Source: Clostridia bacterium (GTDB taxonomy: Bacteria > Bacillota > Clostridia > Lachnospirales > Lachnospiraceae). Taken from it: a stretch of 64,000 bases of DNA. Of the stretch, positions 7,319 through 16,473 are shown piece by piece. Position 1 is the first letter of the stretch. Each line of letters begins with the position of its first letter. The notes beneath the pieces were generated by a model, which was not told where the DNA came from, searched no databases, and was given only the letters and a program-made list of their open reading frames with translations. Position numbers and translations under genes: made by a program. Location of the stretch: positions 186,001-250,000 of the forward strand of contig CAJTFD010000004.1 of assembly GCA_910575625.1 (NCBI GenBank), written 5' to 3'.

Positions 7319-9085
7319 ATGAAAAAGTGGATCGAGCGTTTGACAGAAGAGTTGTCAGATGCTTTTGAGAGAGCGGGATATGACAGGAGTTATGGGAAGG
7401 TGACCCTCTCCAACCGCCCAGATCTGTGCGAATATCAGTGCAACGGAGCCATGGCGGGGGCGAAGGCTTATAAGAAAGCGCCGATACAGATCGCGGGGGA
7501 TGTGGTGGAGCAGCTACAGGACAGCCCGGTATTCTCTGCGGCCGAGGCTGTGATGCCTGGATTTATCAATCTGAAAGTGGATCCGGGAGCTTTGGCGGAT
7601 TTTCTGCGGGAAATGGCGGCGGATGAGGACCTTTCCGTTGAAAAGACAGACGCACCCAGAACGATCATGATCGACTACGGCGGACCCAATGTGGCCAAGC
7701 CTCTGCACGTGGGACATCTGCGCTCCGCGATCATCGGTGAGAGCATCAAGCGGATGGGACGGTTCCTGGGACATAAGATGATCGGGGATGTGCATCTGGG
7801 AGACTGGGGACTGCAGATGGGACTGATCATCACGGAGTTAAAGCGCCGCAGTCCGGATCTGGTCTATTTCCGGGAGGACTATGAAGGGCCTTATCCGGAG
7901 GAGGCGCCGTTTACGATCGGAGAGTTGGAAGAAATCTATCCGGCGGCCAGTGCAAGATCCAAGGAGGATGCGCTCTACAAGGAGGAAGCCATGGAGGCGA
8001 CCCATCTGCTCCAGCAGGGGCGGCCGGGCTATCATGCCCTGTGGGAACACATCCTGCATGTATCCGTGGCCGACTTAAAGAGGAATTATGAGCGTCTGGA
8101 AGTAACGTTTGACCTGTGGAAAAAAGAATCCGATGCCCAGCCTTATATCCCGGAGATGGTGGCGTATCTGAAAGAGAAAGGCTATGCCCATCTGGACCAG
8201 GGCGCTCTTGTGGTGGACGTGAAGGAGGAGGGGGACACAAAGGAGATCCCGCCCTGTATGATCTTAAAATCCGATGGAGCGTCCCTTTATAACACCACGG
8301 ATCTGGCCACGATCGTGGAGCGCATGAAGCTGTTCCACCCGGATGAGATCCTCTATGTGGTGGACAAGCGGCAGGAGCTATATTTTACCCAGGTGTTCCG
8401 CTGTGCCAGAAAAGCCCGCCTGGTAAAGGAGGATACCAAGCTCTCCTTCTTAGGCTTCGGGACCATGAATGGCAAGGACGGCAAGCCGTTTAAGACTCGT
8501 CAGGGCGGTGTGATGCGCCTGGAGGACCTGATGGGTGACATCAGCGAGGAGATGTACCAGAAGATCGTGGACAACCGCAGCGTGAAAGCGGAAAATGCCC
8601 GGGAGACGGCACAGGTGGTGGGGCTCTCTGCCATCAAATACGGAGACCTCTCCAACCAGGCCACCAAGGATTATGTGTTCGATATCGATCGTTTCACCTC
8701 CTTTGAGGGGGATACAGGACCCTATCTGCTCTATACGATCGTGCGCATCAAGTCCATTTTAAAACGTTACCAGGAAGAAGGGGGAGATCTGGCGCAGGGC
8801 AGTCTGCGGGAGGCTGCGTGTGAGAGTGAGAAGGCATTGATGCTGGAGCTGACGGACTTTGCACCGTCCATAGAGGGTGCTTTTGCGGAGAAAGCGCCCC
8901 ATAAGATCTGTTCTTATCTGTATGGTCTGGCGAATGCCTTTAACCGGTTTTACCATGAGACGAAGATCTTAAGTGAGGAGGACCAGGCGCAGAAGAGTTC
9001 CTGGGTACAGCTTTTATCCCTGACCCGTCAGGTTTTGGAGACCAGCATCGACCTGTTGGGATTCTCCGCGCCGGAGAGGATGTAG
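7319..9085 (+). CDS. argS: arginyl-tRNA synthetase
   Basis: This class I synthetase charges tRNA-Arg. It is 588 aa, close to the family norm. The N-terminal additional domain (about 1-110) recognises the tRNA D-loop. The HIGH motif appears as HVGHLRSAIIGE after GPNVAKPL (about residue 125-145). The ArgS C-terminal anticodon domain follows FTSFEGDTGPYLLYTIVRI near 465-480. The ATG at 7319 follows ATAGGAGTGTTGAGG; the open frame to 7190 overlaps degV and is not used. It is followed 3 bp later by larC. Confidence 0.97.
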   Translation: MKKWIERLTEELSDAFERAGYDRSYGKVTLSNRPDLCEYQCNGAMAGAKAYKKAPIQIAGDVVEQLQDSPVFSAAEAVMPGFINLKVDPGALADFLREMAADEDLSVEKTDAPRTIMIDYGGPNVAKPLHVGHLRSAIIGESIKRMGRFLGHKMIGDVHLGDWGLQMGLIITELKRRSPDLVYFREDYEGPYPEEAPFTIGELEEIYPAASARSKEDALYKEEAMEATHLLQQGRPGYHALWEHILHVSVADLKRNYERLEVTFDLWKKESDAQPYIPEMVAYLKEKGYAHLDQGALVVDVKEEGDTKEIPPCMILKSDGASLYNTTDLATIVERMKLFHPDEILYVVDKRQELYFTQVFRCARKARLVKEDTKLSFLGFGTMNGKDGKPFKTRQGGVMRLEDLMGDISEEMYQKIVDNRSVKAENARETAQVVGLSAIKYGDLSNQATKDYVFDIDRFTSFEGDTGPYLLYTIVRIKSILKRYQEEGGDLAQGSLREAACESEKALMLELTDFAPSIEGAFAEKAPHKICSYLYGLANAFNRFYHETKILSEEDQAQKSSWVQLLSLTRQVLETSIDLLGFSAPERM

Positions 9086-9088
9086 GGC

Positions 9089-10279
9089 TTGAGAACGCTG
9101 TACTTGGAATGTGCATTTGGGATCAGCGGGGACAGGCTGGCGGCGGCCCTCCTGGACCTGGGGGCGGATGCGCGGGCGTTGGAGCGGGCAGCCATGAGTC
9201 TTTCCATAAAAGGGCTCAAGATCCGCATCGCCCAAGCGGTGAAAAACGGCCTGGATGCCTGCAGGCTGCAGATCTTTTTGGAAAAGGATCCGGGGGTGTC
9301 AGGTCTGGAGCTCATCCGTCAGGCGGAGATGACAGAGCGGGCGAGAAAAATGGCAAAGAAGATCTTCCGTATATTGCTCCAGGCAAAGACGAGAGCGCAC
9401 CGTGTGCCGACGGTGCGCTCTGTCGTGGAGATCCTGGCGGTGGCTGTGTGTCTGGATGACCTGGATATCACGGAAGTGATCATACCGCAGCTGTGCGAGG
9501 GGACTGGCACGGTCCAGGATCAGTGTGGCCTTGAGCCTGTTCCCGTCCCAGCTGTGCTGTATATCTTACAGGAGTATGGACTGCCTCTTCAGATCATTTC
9601 TGCAGAGGGCGGACTGGTGACGCCGGCGGGGGCGGCGATCGCGGCATCTATCCGTACGGCCGGGGAACTGCCACAGCGGTCCATCGTAAAGAAGATCGGC
9701 ATAGGCACTGGGGAGCGGGATCTGTCCTGTACGGATATTTTGCGGGCGATGATCATAGAGTCGGAAAATGTGCCAAAGGCGGCAGATGCGGACACTATCT
9801 GGAAGCTGGAGGCAAATATCGACGACTGCACGGGGGAACGGCTGGGCTATGCCATGGAGTGCCTGTTTGAGGCCGGGGCGAAGGATGTCCATTATACGCC
9901 TGTTTTCATGAAGAAGAACCGTCCGGCTTACCAGTTGAATGTACTCTGTGATGAAAAGATCCTCCCGCAGATGGAGGAGATCATATTCCGCGAGACCACC
10001 ACCATAGGGATCCGCAGGATGCAGATCCAGCGGTCGGTACTGCGAAGAGAGGTGCGGGAGGTGGACACATCTCTGGGGAAGGCAAAAGTAAAAGTATGCT
10101 CTGGGAGTTCCGGTCAGTGGGTCTATCCGGAGTATGAGAGCGTAGCCGCCCTGGCCAGGAAATATGGGCTCTCTTACGGGCAGGTGGAACAAGCGGTGGT
10201 ACAGGAAGCGGCCCGGCAAGGAGGGATGTATGGAGAGGGGAGCGAAGAAAAAACTCCCGGTGGGGATCGAGGATTTTGA
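9089..10279 (+). CDS. larC: LarC-like nickel-pincer cofactor cyclometallase
   Basis: The 396-aa protein matches LarC (formerly DUF111), the CTP-dependent enzyme that inserts nickel into the pincer cofactor of lactate racemase. The start motif is TLYLECAFGISGDRLAAALLDLG. The central part carries EANIDDCTGERLGYAMECLFEAGAKDVHYTP, the typical LarC middle block. It starts at a TTG (9089), since AGAGGATGTAGGG is correctly placed and no ATG fits. In Lactobacillus plantarum larC needs a programmed frameshift, but here it is a single open frame. No larA, larB or larE is in the window, so its partner enzyme is unknown. Confidence 0.88.
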   Translation: MRTLYLECAFGISGDRLAAALLDLGADARALERAAMSLSIKGLKIRIAQAVKNGLDACRLQIFLEKDPGVSGLELIRQAEMTERARKMAKKIFRILLQAKTRAHRVPTVRSVVEILAVAVCLDDLDITEVIIPQLCEGTGTVQDQCGLEPVPVPAVLYILQEYGLPLQIISAEGGLVTPAGAAIAASIRTAGELPQRSIVKKIGIGTGERDLSCTDILRAMIIESENVPKAADADTIWKLEANIDDCTGERLGYAMECLFEAGAKDVHYTPVFMKKNRPAYQLNVLCDEKILPQMEEIIFRETTTIGIRRMQIQRSVLRREVREVDTSLGKAKVKVCSGSSGQWVYPEYESVAALARKYGLSYGQVEQAVVQEAARQGGMYGEGSEEKTPGGDRGF

Positions 10280-10298
10280 GAAGATCCGACATATTTAG
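10230..10298 (+). pseudogene. 22-codon remnant of an AAA-ATPase-like/DUF1703 gene
   Basis: Inside the end of larC, in another frame, an ATG is preceded by AAGGAGGG (10218-10225). It opens a peptide MERGAKKKLPVGIEDFEKIR followed by HI and TAG. This is strikingly like the N-terminus of the AAA-ATPase-like / PD-(D/E)XK nuclease (DUF1703) family, which begins KKLPIGIxDFxKIRxxGYYYVDKT. The frame stops exactly where the conserved YYVDKT would follow. I read it as the leftover start of a deleted gene. Confidence 0.6.
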
Positions 10299-10324
10299 AT
10301 TACTGGAGCAGAGAGAGGTGGTAA

Positions 10325-10987
10325 ATGATGGATCTGGCACAGGCAATACAGGAGAGGCACTCCGTAAGAGCCTACACAGGGCAGAAGATCGAGGAGGAGA
10401 AGCGGCAGGAGCTGGACACGCTGATCCGCGGATGCAATGAGGAGAGTGGGCTGCACATCCAGATATGTTACGATGACCCGGATGGATTTGACTCAAAGAT
10501 GGCCCATTACGGGAAATTTAGCAATGTCAACGATTACATCATCCTGGCGGGGAGACCGTCGGAGGATCTGGAAGAAAAATGCGGCTATTATGGGGAGCGG
10601 ATCGTCCTGGAGGCGCAGGCCATGGGCCTGAACACCTGCTGGGTGGGGCTGACTTTTAACAAAAGGAATGTAAAGAAACGGATCCCCAAAGGGGAAAAGA
10701 TGGCGTTGGTCATCGCCATCGGCTACGGGGAGACGCAGGGCATACCCCATAAAGAACGGCCGCTTGATCGATTTGTGGCCACGAAAGGTGAGATGCCGGA
10801 CTGGTTCCGAAAAGGGGCCGAGGCCGCCCTGCTGGCGCCCACGGCTCTCCACCAGCAGAAATTTAAGATGGGGATCAGAGACGGGAAGCCGGTGATCCGC
10901 AGAGCGGGCAGGGGCCCTTATACGAAAGTGGACCTGGGGATCGTAAGATATCATTTCGAGACGGCATCCGGCCATAAGGTGTTTTGA
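10325..10987 (+). CDS. nitroreductase family protein
   Basis: This 220-aa protein is a flavin-dependent nitroreductase-like oxidoreductase. The N-terminal signature AIQERHSVRAYTGQKIEEEK carries the FMN phosphate-binding RxSxRxY motif. AQAMGLNTCWVG (about residue 98-110) is the second FMN-contact block. The C-terminal half, ending HFETASGHKVF, resembles the variant in which two nitroreductase-like halves are joined. The start is either ATG at 10325 or 10328, after GAGAGGTGG. It precedes the glycosylase gene by 3 bp. The substrate is not predictable. Confidence 0.88.
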   Translation: MMDLAQAIQERHSVRAYTGQKIEEEKRQELDTLIRGCNEESGLHIQICYDDPDGFDSKMAHYGKFSNVNDYIILAGRPSEDLEEKCGYYGERIVLEAQAMGLNTCWVGLTFNKRNVKKRIPKGEKMALVIAIGYGETQGIPHKERPLDRFVATKGEMPDWFRKGAEAALLAPTALHQQKFKMGIRDGKPVIRRAGRGPYTKVDLGIVRYHFETASGHKVF

Positions 10988-10990
10988 GAG

Positions 10991-11812
10991 ATGATGTTCA
11001 CAAAAGAGATCCCAGATCTTGACCTGGGACAGATCAGCCGCTCTGGACAATGCTTCCGGATGCGGCAGATCGGGGAGGATACATATGCTCTGATCGCTTT
11101 TGGGAGATACCTGGAGGTCAGGCAGGAGGGGGAGAGGATCTCTTTTTCCTGCACAGAAGAGGAGTTTGAAAAGATCTGGCGGGGGTATTTTGACCTGGAT
11201 ACGGATTATGGGCGGATCAAACAGGCGGTCGACCCCGCCGATGCCTATCTGCAGGCGGCTGTCCGGCTGGGCGGCGGTATCCGTATTTTGCAGCAGGAGC
11301 TGTGGGAAACGATCGTAACGTTCATCATCTCCCAGAGAAATAATATCCCCCGGATCAAAAAGTGTGTGGATATGCTGTGCCGGGCTTTTGGCAAAAAGGA
11401 TGTGGACTTCCGGGGAGAGATGTACGATCTGTTCCCCACACCGGAGGCCCTGGCCGGGGTGTCGGAAAAGGATCTGCGGGACTGCAATCTGGGGTATCGG
11501 GCTCCTTATATCCATAAGACTGCCCGGATGGTCTGCGATGGGACAGTGGATCTTGGACAGCTGCATACATTGGATCACGGGGCAGCCAGGCAACAGCTGC
11601 GCAGGTTCTGCGGGGTGGGTGAAAAGGTGGCGGACTGCATCTGTCTGTTTGCCCTCCATCACATGGAGGCTTTCCCGGTGGATACCCATATCCAGGATAT
11701 GCTCAGGAAGTATCCGGGAGGGTTTCCCTTTGAGCGGTACGAGGGATATGCGGGCATGATCCAGCAGTATGCTTTTTATTATGAATTGTTTGGAGAAAGG
11801 AATCTGGTATGA
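10991..11812 (+). CDS. 8-oxoguanine DNA glycosylase/AP lyase (OGG1 type)
   Basis: This 273-aa base-excision repair enzyme removes 8-oxoguanine. It has an OGG N-terminal domain (about 1-100) with GQCFRMRQI. The helix-hairpin-helix GPD domain follows: IVTFIISQRNNIPRIKK contains the SQ.NN.. motif, and GVGEKVADCICLFALHHMEAFPVDTHI contains the hairpin, with the catalytic Asp in PVDTHI. The catalytic Lys expected in the HhH is present at GEKVADC. Co-directional with the nitroreductase (3 bp before) and overlapping the next gene by ATGA, it looks operonic. Confidence 0.92.
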   Translation: MMFTKEIPDLDLGQISRSGQCFRMRQIGEDTYALIAFGRYLEVRQEGERISFSCTEEEFEKIWRGYFDLDTDYGRIKQAVDPADAYLQAAVRLGGGIRILQQELWETIVTFIISQRNNIPRIKKCVDMLCRAFGKKDVDFRGEMYDLFPTPEALAGVSEKDLRDCNLGYRAPYIHKTARMVCDGTVDLGQLHTLDHGAARQQLRRFCGVGEKVADCICLFALHHMEAFPVDTHIQDMLRKYPGGFPFERYEGYAGMIQQYAFYYELFGERNLV

Positions 11813-12216
11813 TGGCGGCAGCGAGAGAGAAGGTCTTGTATTATAATCCGGAAAAGTCGGATAAGATCCGTATCGTAAAAAGCGTGCTCGTGCGCATGGG
11901 GATACGGATCCGGAACATCGATGCGGATGAGATCGGGCAGAAAGTAGGATATCTGGCGGGGCTTGACGGTTTTGCCCGGGAGGAGGGGCAGGGGGAGATC
12001 CCGCCTGCCGTCCCGGAGGAGATGATGGTGCTGTATGGATTTGACAGCAGCCGTCTGGATGAGCTCCTGCGGCAGCTGCGCAGAGCGAAAGCCTCCGTGG
12101 CGTTAAAGGCTGTGCTCACTGAGAGCAACTGCGACTGGAGCTTTCGCCAGCTCTATGAGGAGATCCGCGCTGAACACGAGATGATGATGCAGGGGAAGAC
12201 AAAACATCAAGTATGA
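11809..12216 (+). CDS. DUF3783 domain protein
   Basis: This 135-aa protein carries the DUF3783 pattern in its second half: MMVLYGFDSSRLDELLRQLRRAKASVALKAVLTESNCDWSFRQLYEEI (about residues 67-115). Function is unknown. The first half has an unannotated alpha/beta stretch. It starts at an ATG overlapping the glycosylase stop (ATGA) and so is probably translated with it. Its 3' end overlaps the convergent aminotransferase gene by 10 bp. Confidence 0.75.
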   Translation: MMAAAREKVLYYNPEKSDKIRIVKSVLVRMGIRIRNIDADEIGQKVGYLAGLDGFAREEGQGEIPPAVPEEMMVLYGFDSSRLDELLRQLRRAKASVALKAVLTESNCDWSFRQLYEEIRAEHEMMMQGKTKHQV

Positions 12217-13418
12217 AAGACATAGCGGCCCAGCCGGTCAAAGGCTTCCTGTACCCGGCTCAAAGGCAGCGCCAGGTTCATGCGGATCGCGCATGGGCCG
12301 TGGAAGATCCTCCCGTCCTGCCAGGCCACGCCCACATCCCATCCGGCCTTGAGCAGTCGATCCAGGGTCCAGCCGTGGTCCCGGCACCATTTCGCACAGT
12401 CCAAAAACAGCATATACGTCCCTTCAGGCCTGCTCACCTGTACGCCTGGGAAATGTTCCGCGATGTGGGAGCAGGCGAAATTGACGTTCCCGCTCAAGAC
12501 CTGGCACAGCTCATCCACCCATTCGTGGCCCTCCGGCCGGTATGCCCCGATCAATGCGTGCATGGAGAGGACATTCATGCTGTTGTAGTGGGATTTGCTG
12601 CCCTTGGCGCGTACCCGGTCGCGCAGGTACGGATCATAGATGATGTGGTAGCTGCCGATCAGTCCGGCTAAGTTGAAAGTCTTGCTGGGTGCGTACAGGG
12701 CCACCGTGCGTTTTTTCGCATCCCCATTGACAGACTGGGTCGGTATATGTTTATGCCCGTTTAAGAGTATATCGGACCAGATCTCGTCGGAGATCACGAT
12801 ACAGTCGTTGCGGCGGTAGACCTCCATGGCCTGTTCGATCTCCCACCGTTCCCATACACGGCCGCAGGGGTTGTGGGGGCTGCAGAAGATCGCTGCGTGG
12901 ATATGCCCCTCTTTTAACCGGGCGTCCATATCATCGTAGTCCATGCGCCAGATCCCGTCCACATCCGGCTTCAGGGGGCTATGGACGATCTCGAATCCGT
13001 TGTTCTGAAGGCTTGCGGTAAATCCGATATAGGTGGGGCTGTGCAGCAGGACCTTATCACCGGGGGAGGCGAAGGCTGTGAGTGCGGCCAGGACGCCGCC
13101 CAGAACGCCGTTTTCGTAACCGATATGTTCAGCTTCCAGGTCTTTTACCCCGTTGCGGGTCTCGTGCCAGCGGATGATGGAGCGGTAATATTCTTCGGAG
13201 GGTGCGAAATAACCGAACGCCGGATGCTGGGTCCGTTGGATGATGGCCTCCAAAACGGTGGGCACGGTGGGAAAATTCATATCCGCGACCCACATGGGGA
13301 TCGCATCGAACCCGTCTTTTGGCAGGTCAGGCGAGGAACCCATCCCGCTGCCCAGGCTGTCTATCGCCAGGGCGTCCATGCCCCGACGGTCCATGATGGA
13401 AATAAAATCGTATTTCAT
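12207..13418 (-). CDS. MalY/PatB family PLP aminotransferase/C-S lyase
   Basis: This 403-aa fold-type I PLP enzyme of the MalY/PatB group probably acts as a cystathionine beta-lyase or related C-S lyase in methionine metabolism. The N-terminus MWVADMNFPTVPTVLEAI is diagnostic of this group. The PLP Lys is in YAPSKTFNLAGLIGS, and the phosphate-binding and aldimine residues sit in CSPHNPCGRVW and VISDEIWSDI. It begins at an ATG preceded by GAAAGGATCATAAAA, reading leftward from a divergent gap before the FIST gene. It stands alone on this strand. Confidence 0.92.
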   Translation of the reverse strand: MKYDFISIMDRRGMDALAIDSLGSGMGSSPDLPKDGFDAIPMWVADMNFPTVPTVLEAIIQRTQHPAFGYFAPSEEYYRSIIRWHETRNGVKDLEAEHIGYENGVLGGVLAALTAFASPGDKVLLHSPTYIGFTASLQNNGFEIVHSPLKPDVDGIWRMDYDDMDARLKEGHIHAAIFCSPHNPCGRVWERWEIEQAMEVYRRNDCIVISDEIWSDILLNGHKHIPTQSVNGDAKKRTVALYAPSKTFNLAGLIGSYHIIYDPYLRDRVRAKGSKSHYNSMNVLSMHALIGAYRPEGHEWVDELCQVLSGNVNFACSHIAEHFPGVQVSRPEGTYMLFLDCAKWCRDHGWTLDRLLKAGWDVGVAWQDGRIFHGPCAIRMNLALPLSRVQEAFDRLGRYVFHT

Positions 13419-13526
13419 TTTTATGATCCTTTCTGGTATATCTCAGTCATCTGTATCTGCGGGCAGACCTTAATAATCTTAACGATCATTTACCGTTATG
13501 TCAATGCTGGCAAGGGGAAATAAACA

Positions 13527-13556
13527 TTGACAGTTTCTATGGGAATGACGTATAAT
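13527..13556 (+). promoter_or_regulatory. strong sigma-A promoter for FIST/MCP genes
   Basis: TTGACA (13527-13532), an 18-bp spacer and TATAAT (13551-13556) are consensus hexamers. They sit 53 bp before the FIST gene start. Confidence 0.85.
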
Positions 13557-13609
13557 CGTAGTTAATATTTTAACTTGGATAAAAGTAAAAAAAGAGAGGA
13601 TCAAAAGCG

Positions 13610-14665
13610 ATGAAACAGTTTTTTGGCATGAGCCAGAGCGGCGATCTGAAAGAGGCGGTGCGCGGATTAAACAGACCTGAGCTGATCATGCTGCTGTCGA
13701 ATAAAGAGCAATTTGACACACATGTGAAAGGATTGGAGCAGCTTTATCCGCAAGTGCCCAGCATTGGCTGTATCGGGATGGGGTACGATACAAAGGTCGT
13801 ACAAAGGGGCGTGGCTGTCATAGCATTTTCAGATGGGGTCACGGCGGCGGCCAATGTGTTGGAGCAGGCATCGGTCATGCCGGTAAAATATATCGACCGG
13901 TTGAAAAAAGATGTGCAGGATGTGGGTGCGGCCAAGAATGATACCGTCTGCATCGATATCTGTACAGGCAACGACGCCTGTGTGCTGACCACTCTGTACA
14001 GCGTCCTGGGGGAGAGAGGCATATCCCTGGTGGGCGGTACAGGGGATGCGGGCATGGTATCCGCCAACGGTCGGATCTACGAGGATGCAGCTGTCTATGC
14101 GCTGGTAAAAAATAATAAAGGCCGGGTAAAGACTTACAAAGAGAACATCTACCATCAGATGGGGGACTACAGGTTTATCGCCTCCAGGACGGACAGGGCC
14201 AGATACATATTGGGGGCGCTCAACGGCAGGCCTGCGAAGGAAGTGTACCAGAGTATCCTGGGAGTAACAGAACGGGATATCACGACCCAGACATTTAAAA
14301 ACCCATTCGGAAAACTCAATGGGGATGACATCTGCATCATCTCGATCAAAGAAGTCAATGGAAATGCGCTGGCTTGTTTCAGGCAGGTGAATGATTCAGA
14401 TATCCTGATCATGCTGGAACTGGGGGATTACAGGGCTGTGGTAAAGGAGACGATCGAGACGATCCGCAAGGATTTCCCGAAACTTTCCGCAGTCTTTTCG
14501 GTGAACTGTCTGTTCCGTTATAAATTGTTCTGTGAAGAGCGCTATATGGACGAGTACCTTCGGGAGATGAGTGTTTTGGGCAGACATGCCGGTTTTGTTG
14601 GGTACGGGGAGCATTATAATAACCGTTTTGTCAATCAGTCGATGACTTGTGTGGCATTTGAGTGA
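13610..14665 (+). CDS. FIST N/C-domain sensory protein
   Basis: This 351-aa protein has the FIST_N domain (about 1-200) and FIST_C domain (about 210-340). FIST proteins bind small ligands and feed two-component or chemotaxis pathways. Visible family features are [51 protein letters not shown] and the C-terminal [23 protein letters not shown], which carries the C..R motif of FIST_C. There is no signal peptide or membrane segment. It is transcribed from a consensus promoter and followed 11 bp later by a soluble chemotaxis transducer, which is its probable output partner. Confidence 0.9.
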   Translation: MKQFFGMSQSGDLKEAVRGLNRPELIMLLSNKEQFDTHVKGLEQLYPQVPSIGCIGMGYDTKVVQRGVAVIAFSDGVTAAANVLEQASVMPVKYIDRLKKDVQDVGAAKNDTVCIDICTGNDACVLTTLYSVLGERGISLVGGTGDAGMVSANGRIYEDAAVYALVKNNKGRVKTYKENIYHQMGDYRFIASRTDRARYILGALNGRPAKEVYQSILGVTERDITTQTFKNPFGKLNGDDICIISIKEVNGNALACFRQVNDSDILIMLELGDYRAVVKETIETIRKDFPKLSAVFSVNCLFRYKLFCEERYMDEYLREMSVLGRHAGFVGYGEHYNNRFVNQSMTCVAFE

Positions 14666-14676
14666 GGAGGGATCTT

Positions 14677-15627
14677 ATGTTGTTTCGCAGAAAATCCCGG
14701 CAGGGGACAGAAAAGGCGGATGAACGGGGAAAGAGCCTGCGTTCGGTGCTGCATGTGACGGACAGCCTGAAAAAATATCAAAAAGTGATGGTGCAAAAGG
14801 AAGTGGATTCCCTGCAGGAATTGGGCCTGGTGGGCAGCTCTTTTGACAATGTAATGGAGGAGGCGGACCGTTTCCAGGATGAGCTGCAGCAGTTCGGGGA
14901 GAACTTTTCCAGTATCAACGAGACGGCTGGAAAATTTGAGGATGTGAAAGATGAGATCACAAAGTCGGTGGAGTGTGCCCAAAACGGGGTCCAGAGCTTT
15001 AGGGTCAGTTCAGAGCATGTGGAGACTTATTTTGCAGAGTTAGAGAAAACATTTAATGATTTTCAAAATTCTGTAGCGCAGATCAAGACATGCACGGATA
15101 AGATCGCGTCCATCGCTGACCAGACGAACATCCTGGCTTTAAATGCGTCGATCGAGGCGGCCAGGGCCGGGCAGCAGGGGAAAGGATTTGCCGTGGTCGC
15201 GGTGGAGGTGAAGAAACTCGCCGACGAGATCAAGGACCTGGTCGCCGTGGTGGGGGCGAATATCGGCGATGTGGAGACCAGCACGGAGGAACTGAGCACG
15301 GGCCTTGACACCTCGCAGAAGGCGCTGGAGGAGAGCATCCACAAGTCAAATGAGACTTATGAGATGTTCAATCTCATCACACAGGCGGCCGGAGGGGCCA
15401 CAGCTGTGCAGGCGGAGATCTCCGGCGCTACAGAAGATTTCAGAGGGGCGCTCCAGGCGCTGAGCGGTTTTTTTGACAATATAAAGATCCAGTACAAGGA
15501 GGTCGTCCAGCATATCGACCATGCGAGCAGCTTGTGTACGACGAAGAGCGCTATGTTTGAAGATGTGGACAATATGCTGTCCCAGATCCCGCCGATCATA
15601 AAGGAGGTCTGTCCCAAAAACACCTGA
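14677..15627 (+). CDS. soluble methyl-accepting chemotaxis signalling protein
   Basis: This 316-aa protein has no transmembrane segment. The chemoreceptor signalling hairpin is clear: [38 protein letters not shown] at about residues 148-185 is the CheA/CheW-contacting tip. The N-terminal 120 residues are helical with no recognisable sensor. Output is expected through CheA/CheW, which are not in the window. The start ATG (14677) follows GAGGAGGGATCTT. The tandem FIST gene suggests a cytoplasmic sensor made of two polypeptides. Confidence 0.9.
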   Translation: MLFRRKSRQGTEKADERGKSLRSVLHVTDSLKKYQKVMVQKEVDSLQELGLVGSSFDNVMEEADRFQDELQQFGENFSSINETAGKFEDVKDEITKSVECAQNGVQSFRVSSEHVETYFAELEKTFNDFQNSVAQIKTCTDKIASIADQTNILALNASIEAARAGQQGKGFAVVAVEVKKLADEIKDLVAVVGANIGDVETSTEELSTGLDTSQKALEESIHKSNETYEMFNLITQAAGGATAVQAEISGATEDFRGALQALSGFFDNIKIQYKEVVQHIDHASSLCTTKSAMFEDVDNMLSQIPPIIKEVCPKNT

Positions 15628-15729
15628 TCCGATCCAGGGTGTGGAGTGCGTGGATATGCTGCAGAGGGCCGATAAGGCTTATCTCTGATAATGATAAAGG
15701 ACCATGATAAAACAAAAAGAGGTGATGAT

Positions 15730-16473
15730 ATGCTGGAATTAAAGAACATATCGTTTGAAGTGACAGAAGAGAACGAATCAAAGCAGATCGTAAAAGATTT
15801 GAGCCTGACTCTGGAAGACGGGAAATTCATCGTGATCACAGGACCCAACGGGGGTGGGAAGTCCACGCTGGCCCGGGTGATCGCGGGGATCAACATGCCC
15901 ACGTCCGGCAAGATTTTTTTTGAGGGGGTGGATATCACAGACAAGAGCATCACAGAGCGGGCAAAGATGGGGATCGGGTACGGGTTCCAACAGCCGGTGC
16001 GGTTTAAGGGGATCACGGTCCATGATCTGATCTGTCTGGCCGCAGGCAAGGATCTGAAGGTCACCGAAGTCTGTGAATATCTGGCGGAAGTGGGCCTGTG
16101 CGCCCGGGATTACATCGACCGGGAAGTCAATGCCAGCCTCTCTGGCGGGGAATTAAAGCGCGTGGAGATCGCGACGGTGCTGGCGAGGGGGAGCAAGCTG
16201 TCGATCTTTGACGAGCCCGAGGCTGGGATCGATCTTTGGAGTTTCCAGAATCTGATCCAGGTCTTTGAGAAGATGCGTGAGGCTGACCGGGAAGGATCGA
16301 TCCTGATCATCTCCCACCAGGAGAGGATCTTGAACATTGCGGATGAGATTGTTGTCCTGGCAGACGGTGAGATCGTAAGACAAGGGGGAAGGGATGAGAT
16401 CCTTCCGACTTTAGTCAGCACAGATTCGATGGCCAGTGTCTGTGGAAAATATGATATGGGAGGCAAAAAGTAA
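15730..16473 (+). CDS. sufC: SufC-type Fe-S assembly ATPase
   Basis: This 247-aa ABC-type ATPase works in iron-sulfur cluster assembly. Walker A is GPNGGGKST, the signature LSGGELKRVEIA, Walker B SIFDEPEAGID and H-loop ISHQE. ATG at 15730 follows AAAGAGGTGATG; the open frame back to 15691 lacks a site. The stop TAA shares one base with the next ATG, so it is translationally coupled to the SufB-like scaffold. No sufS, sufU or sufE is next to it. The two-gene form matches the minimal SUF-like (SMS) layout known from anaerobes. Confidence 0.94.
   Translation: MLELKNISFEVTEENESKQIVKDLSLTLEDGKFIVITGPNGGGKSTLARVIAGINMPTSGKIFFEGVDITDKSITERAKMGIGYGFQQPVRFKGITVHDLICLAAGKDLKVTEVCEYLAEVGLCARDYIDREVNASLSGGELKRVEIATVLARGSKLSIFDEPEAGIDLWSFQNLIQVFEKMREADREGSILIISHQERILNIADEIVVLADGEIVRQGGRDEILPTLVSTDSMASVCGKYDMGGKK

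Noticed and set aside
10493..11689. 398-aa minus-strand frame over nitroreductase and glycosylase genes
   Set aside because: It spans two well-supported plus-strand genes and has low-complexity shadow composition.
12207..12216. overlap of convergent genes as a regulatory device
   Set aside because: A 10-bp tail-to-tail overlap (and a similar 11-bp one at 48012-48022) is common in compact genomes and shows no extra structure.
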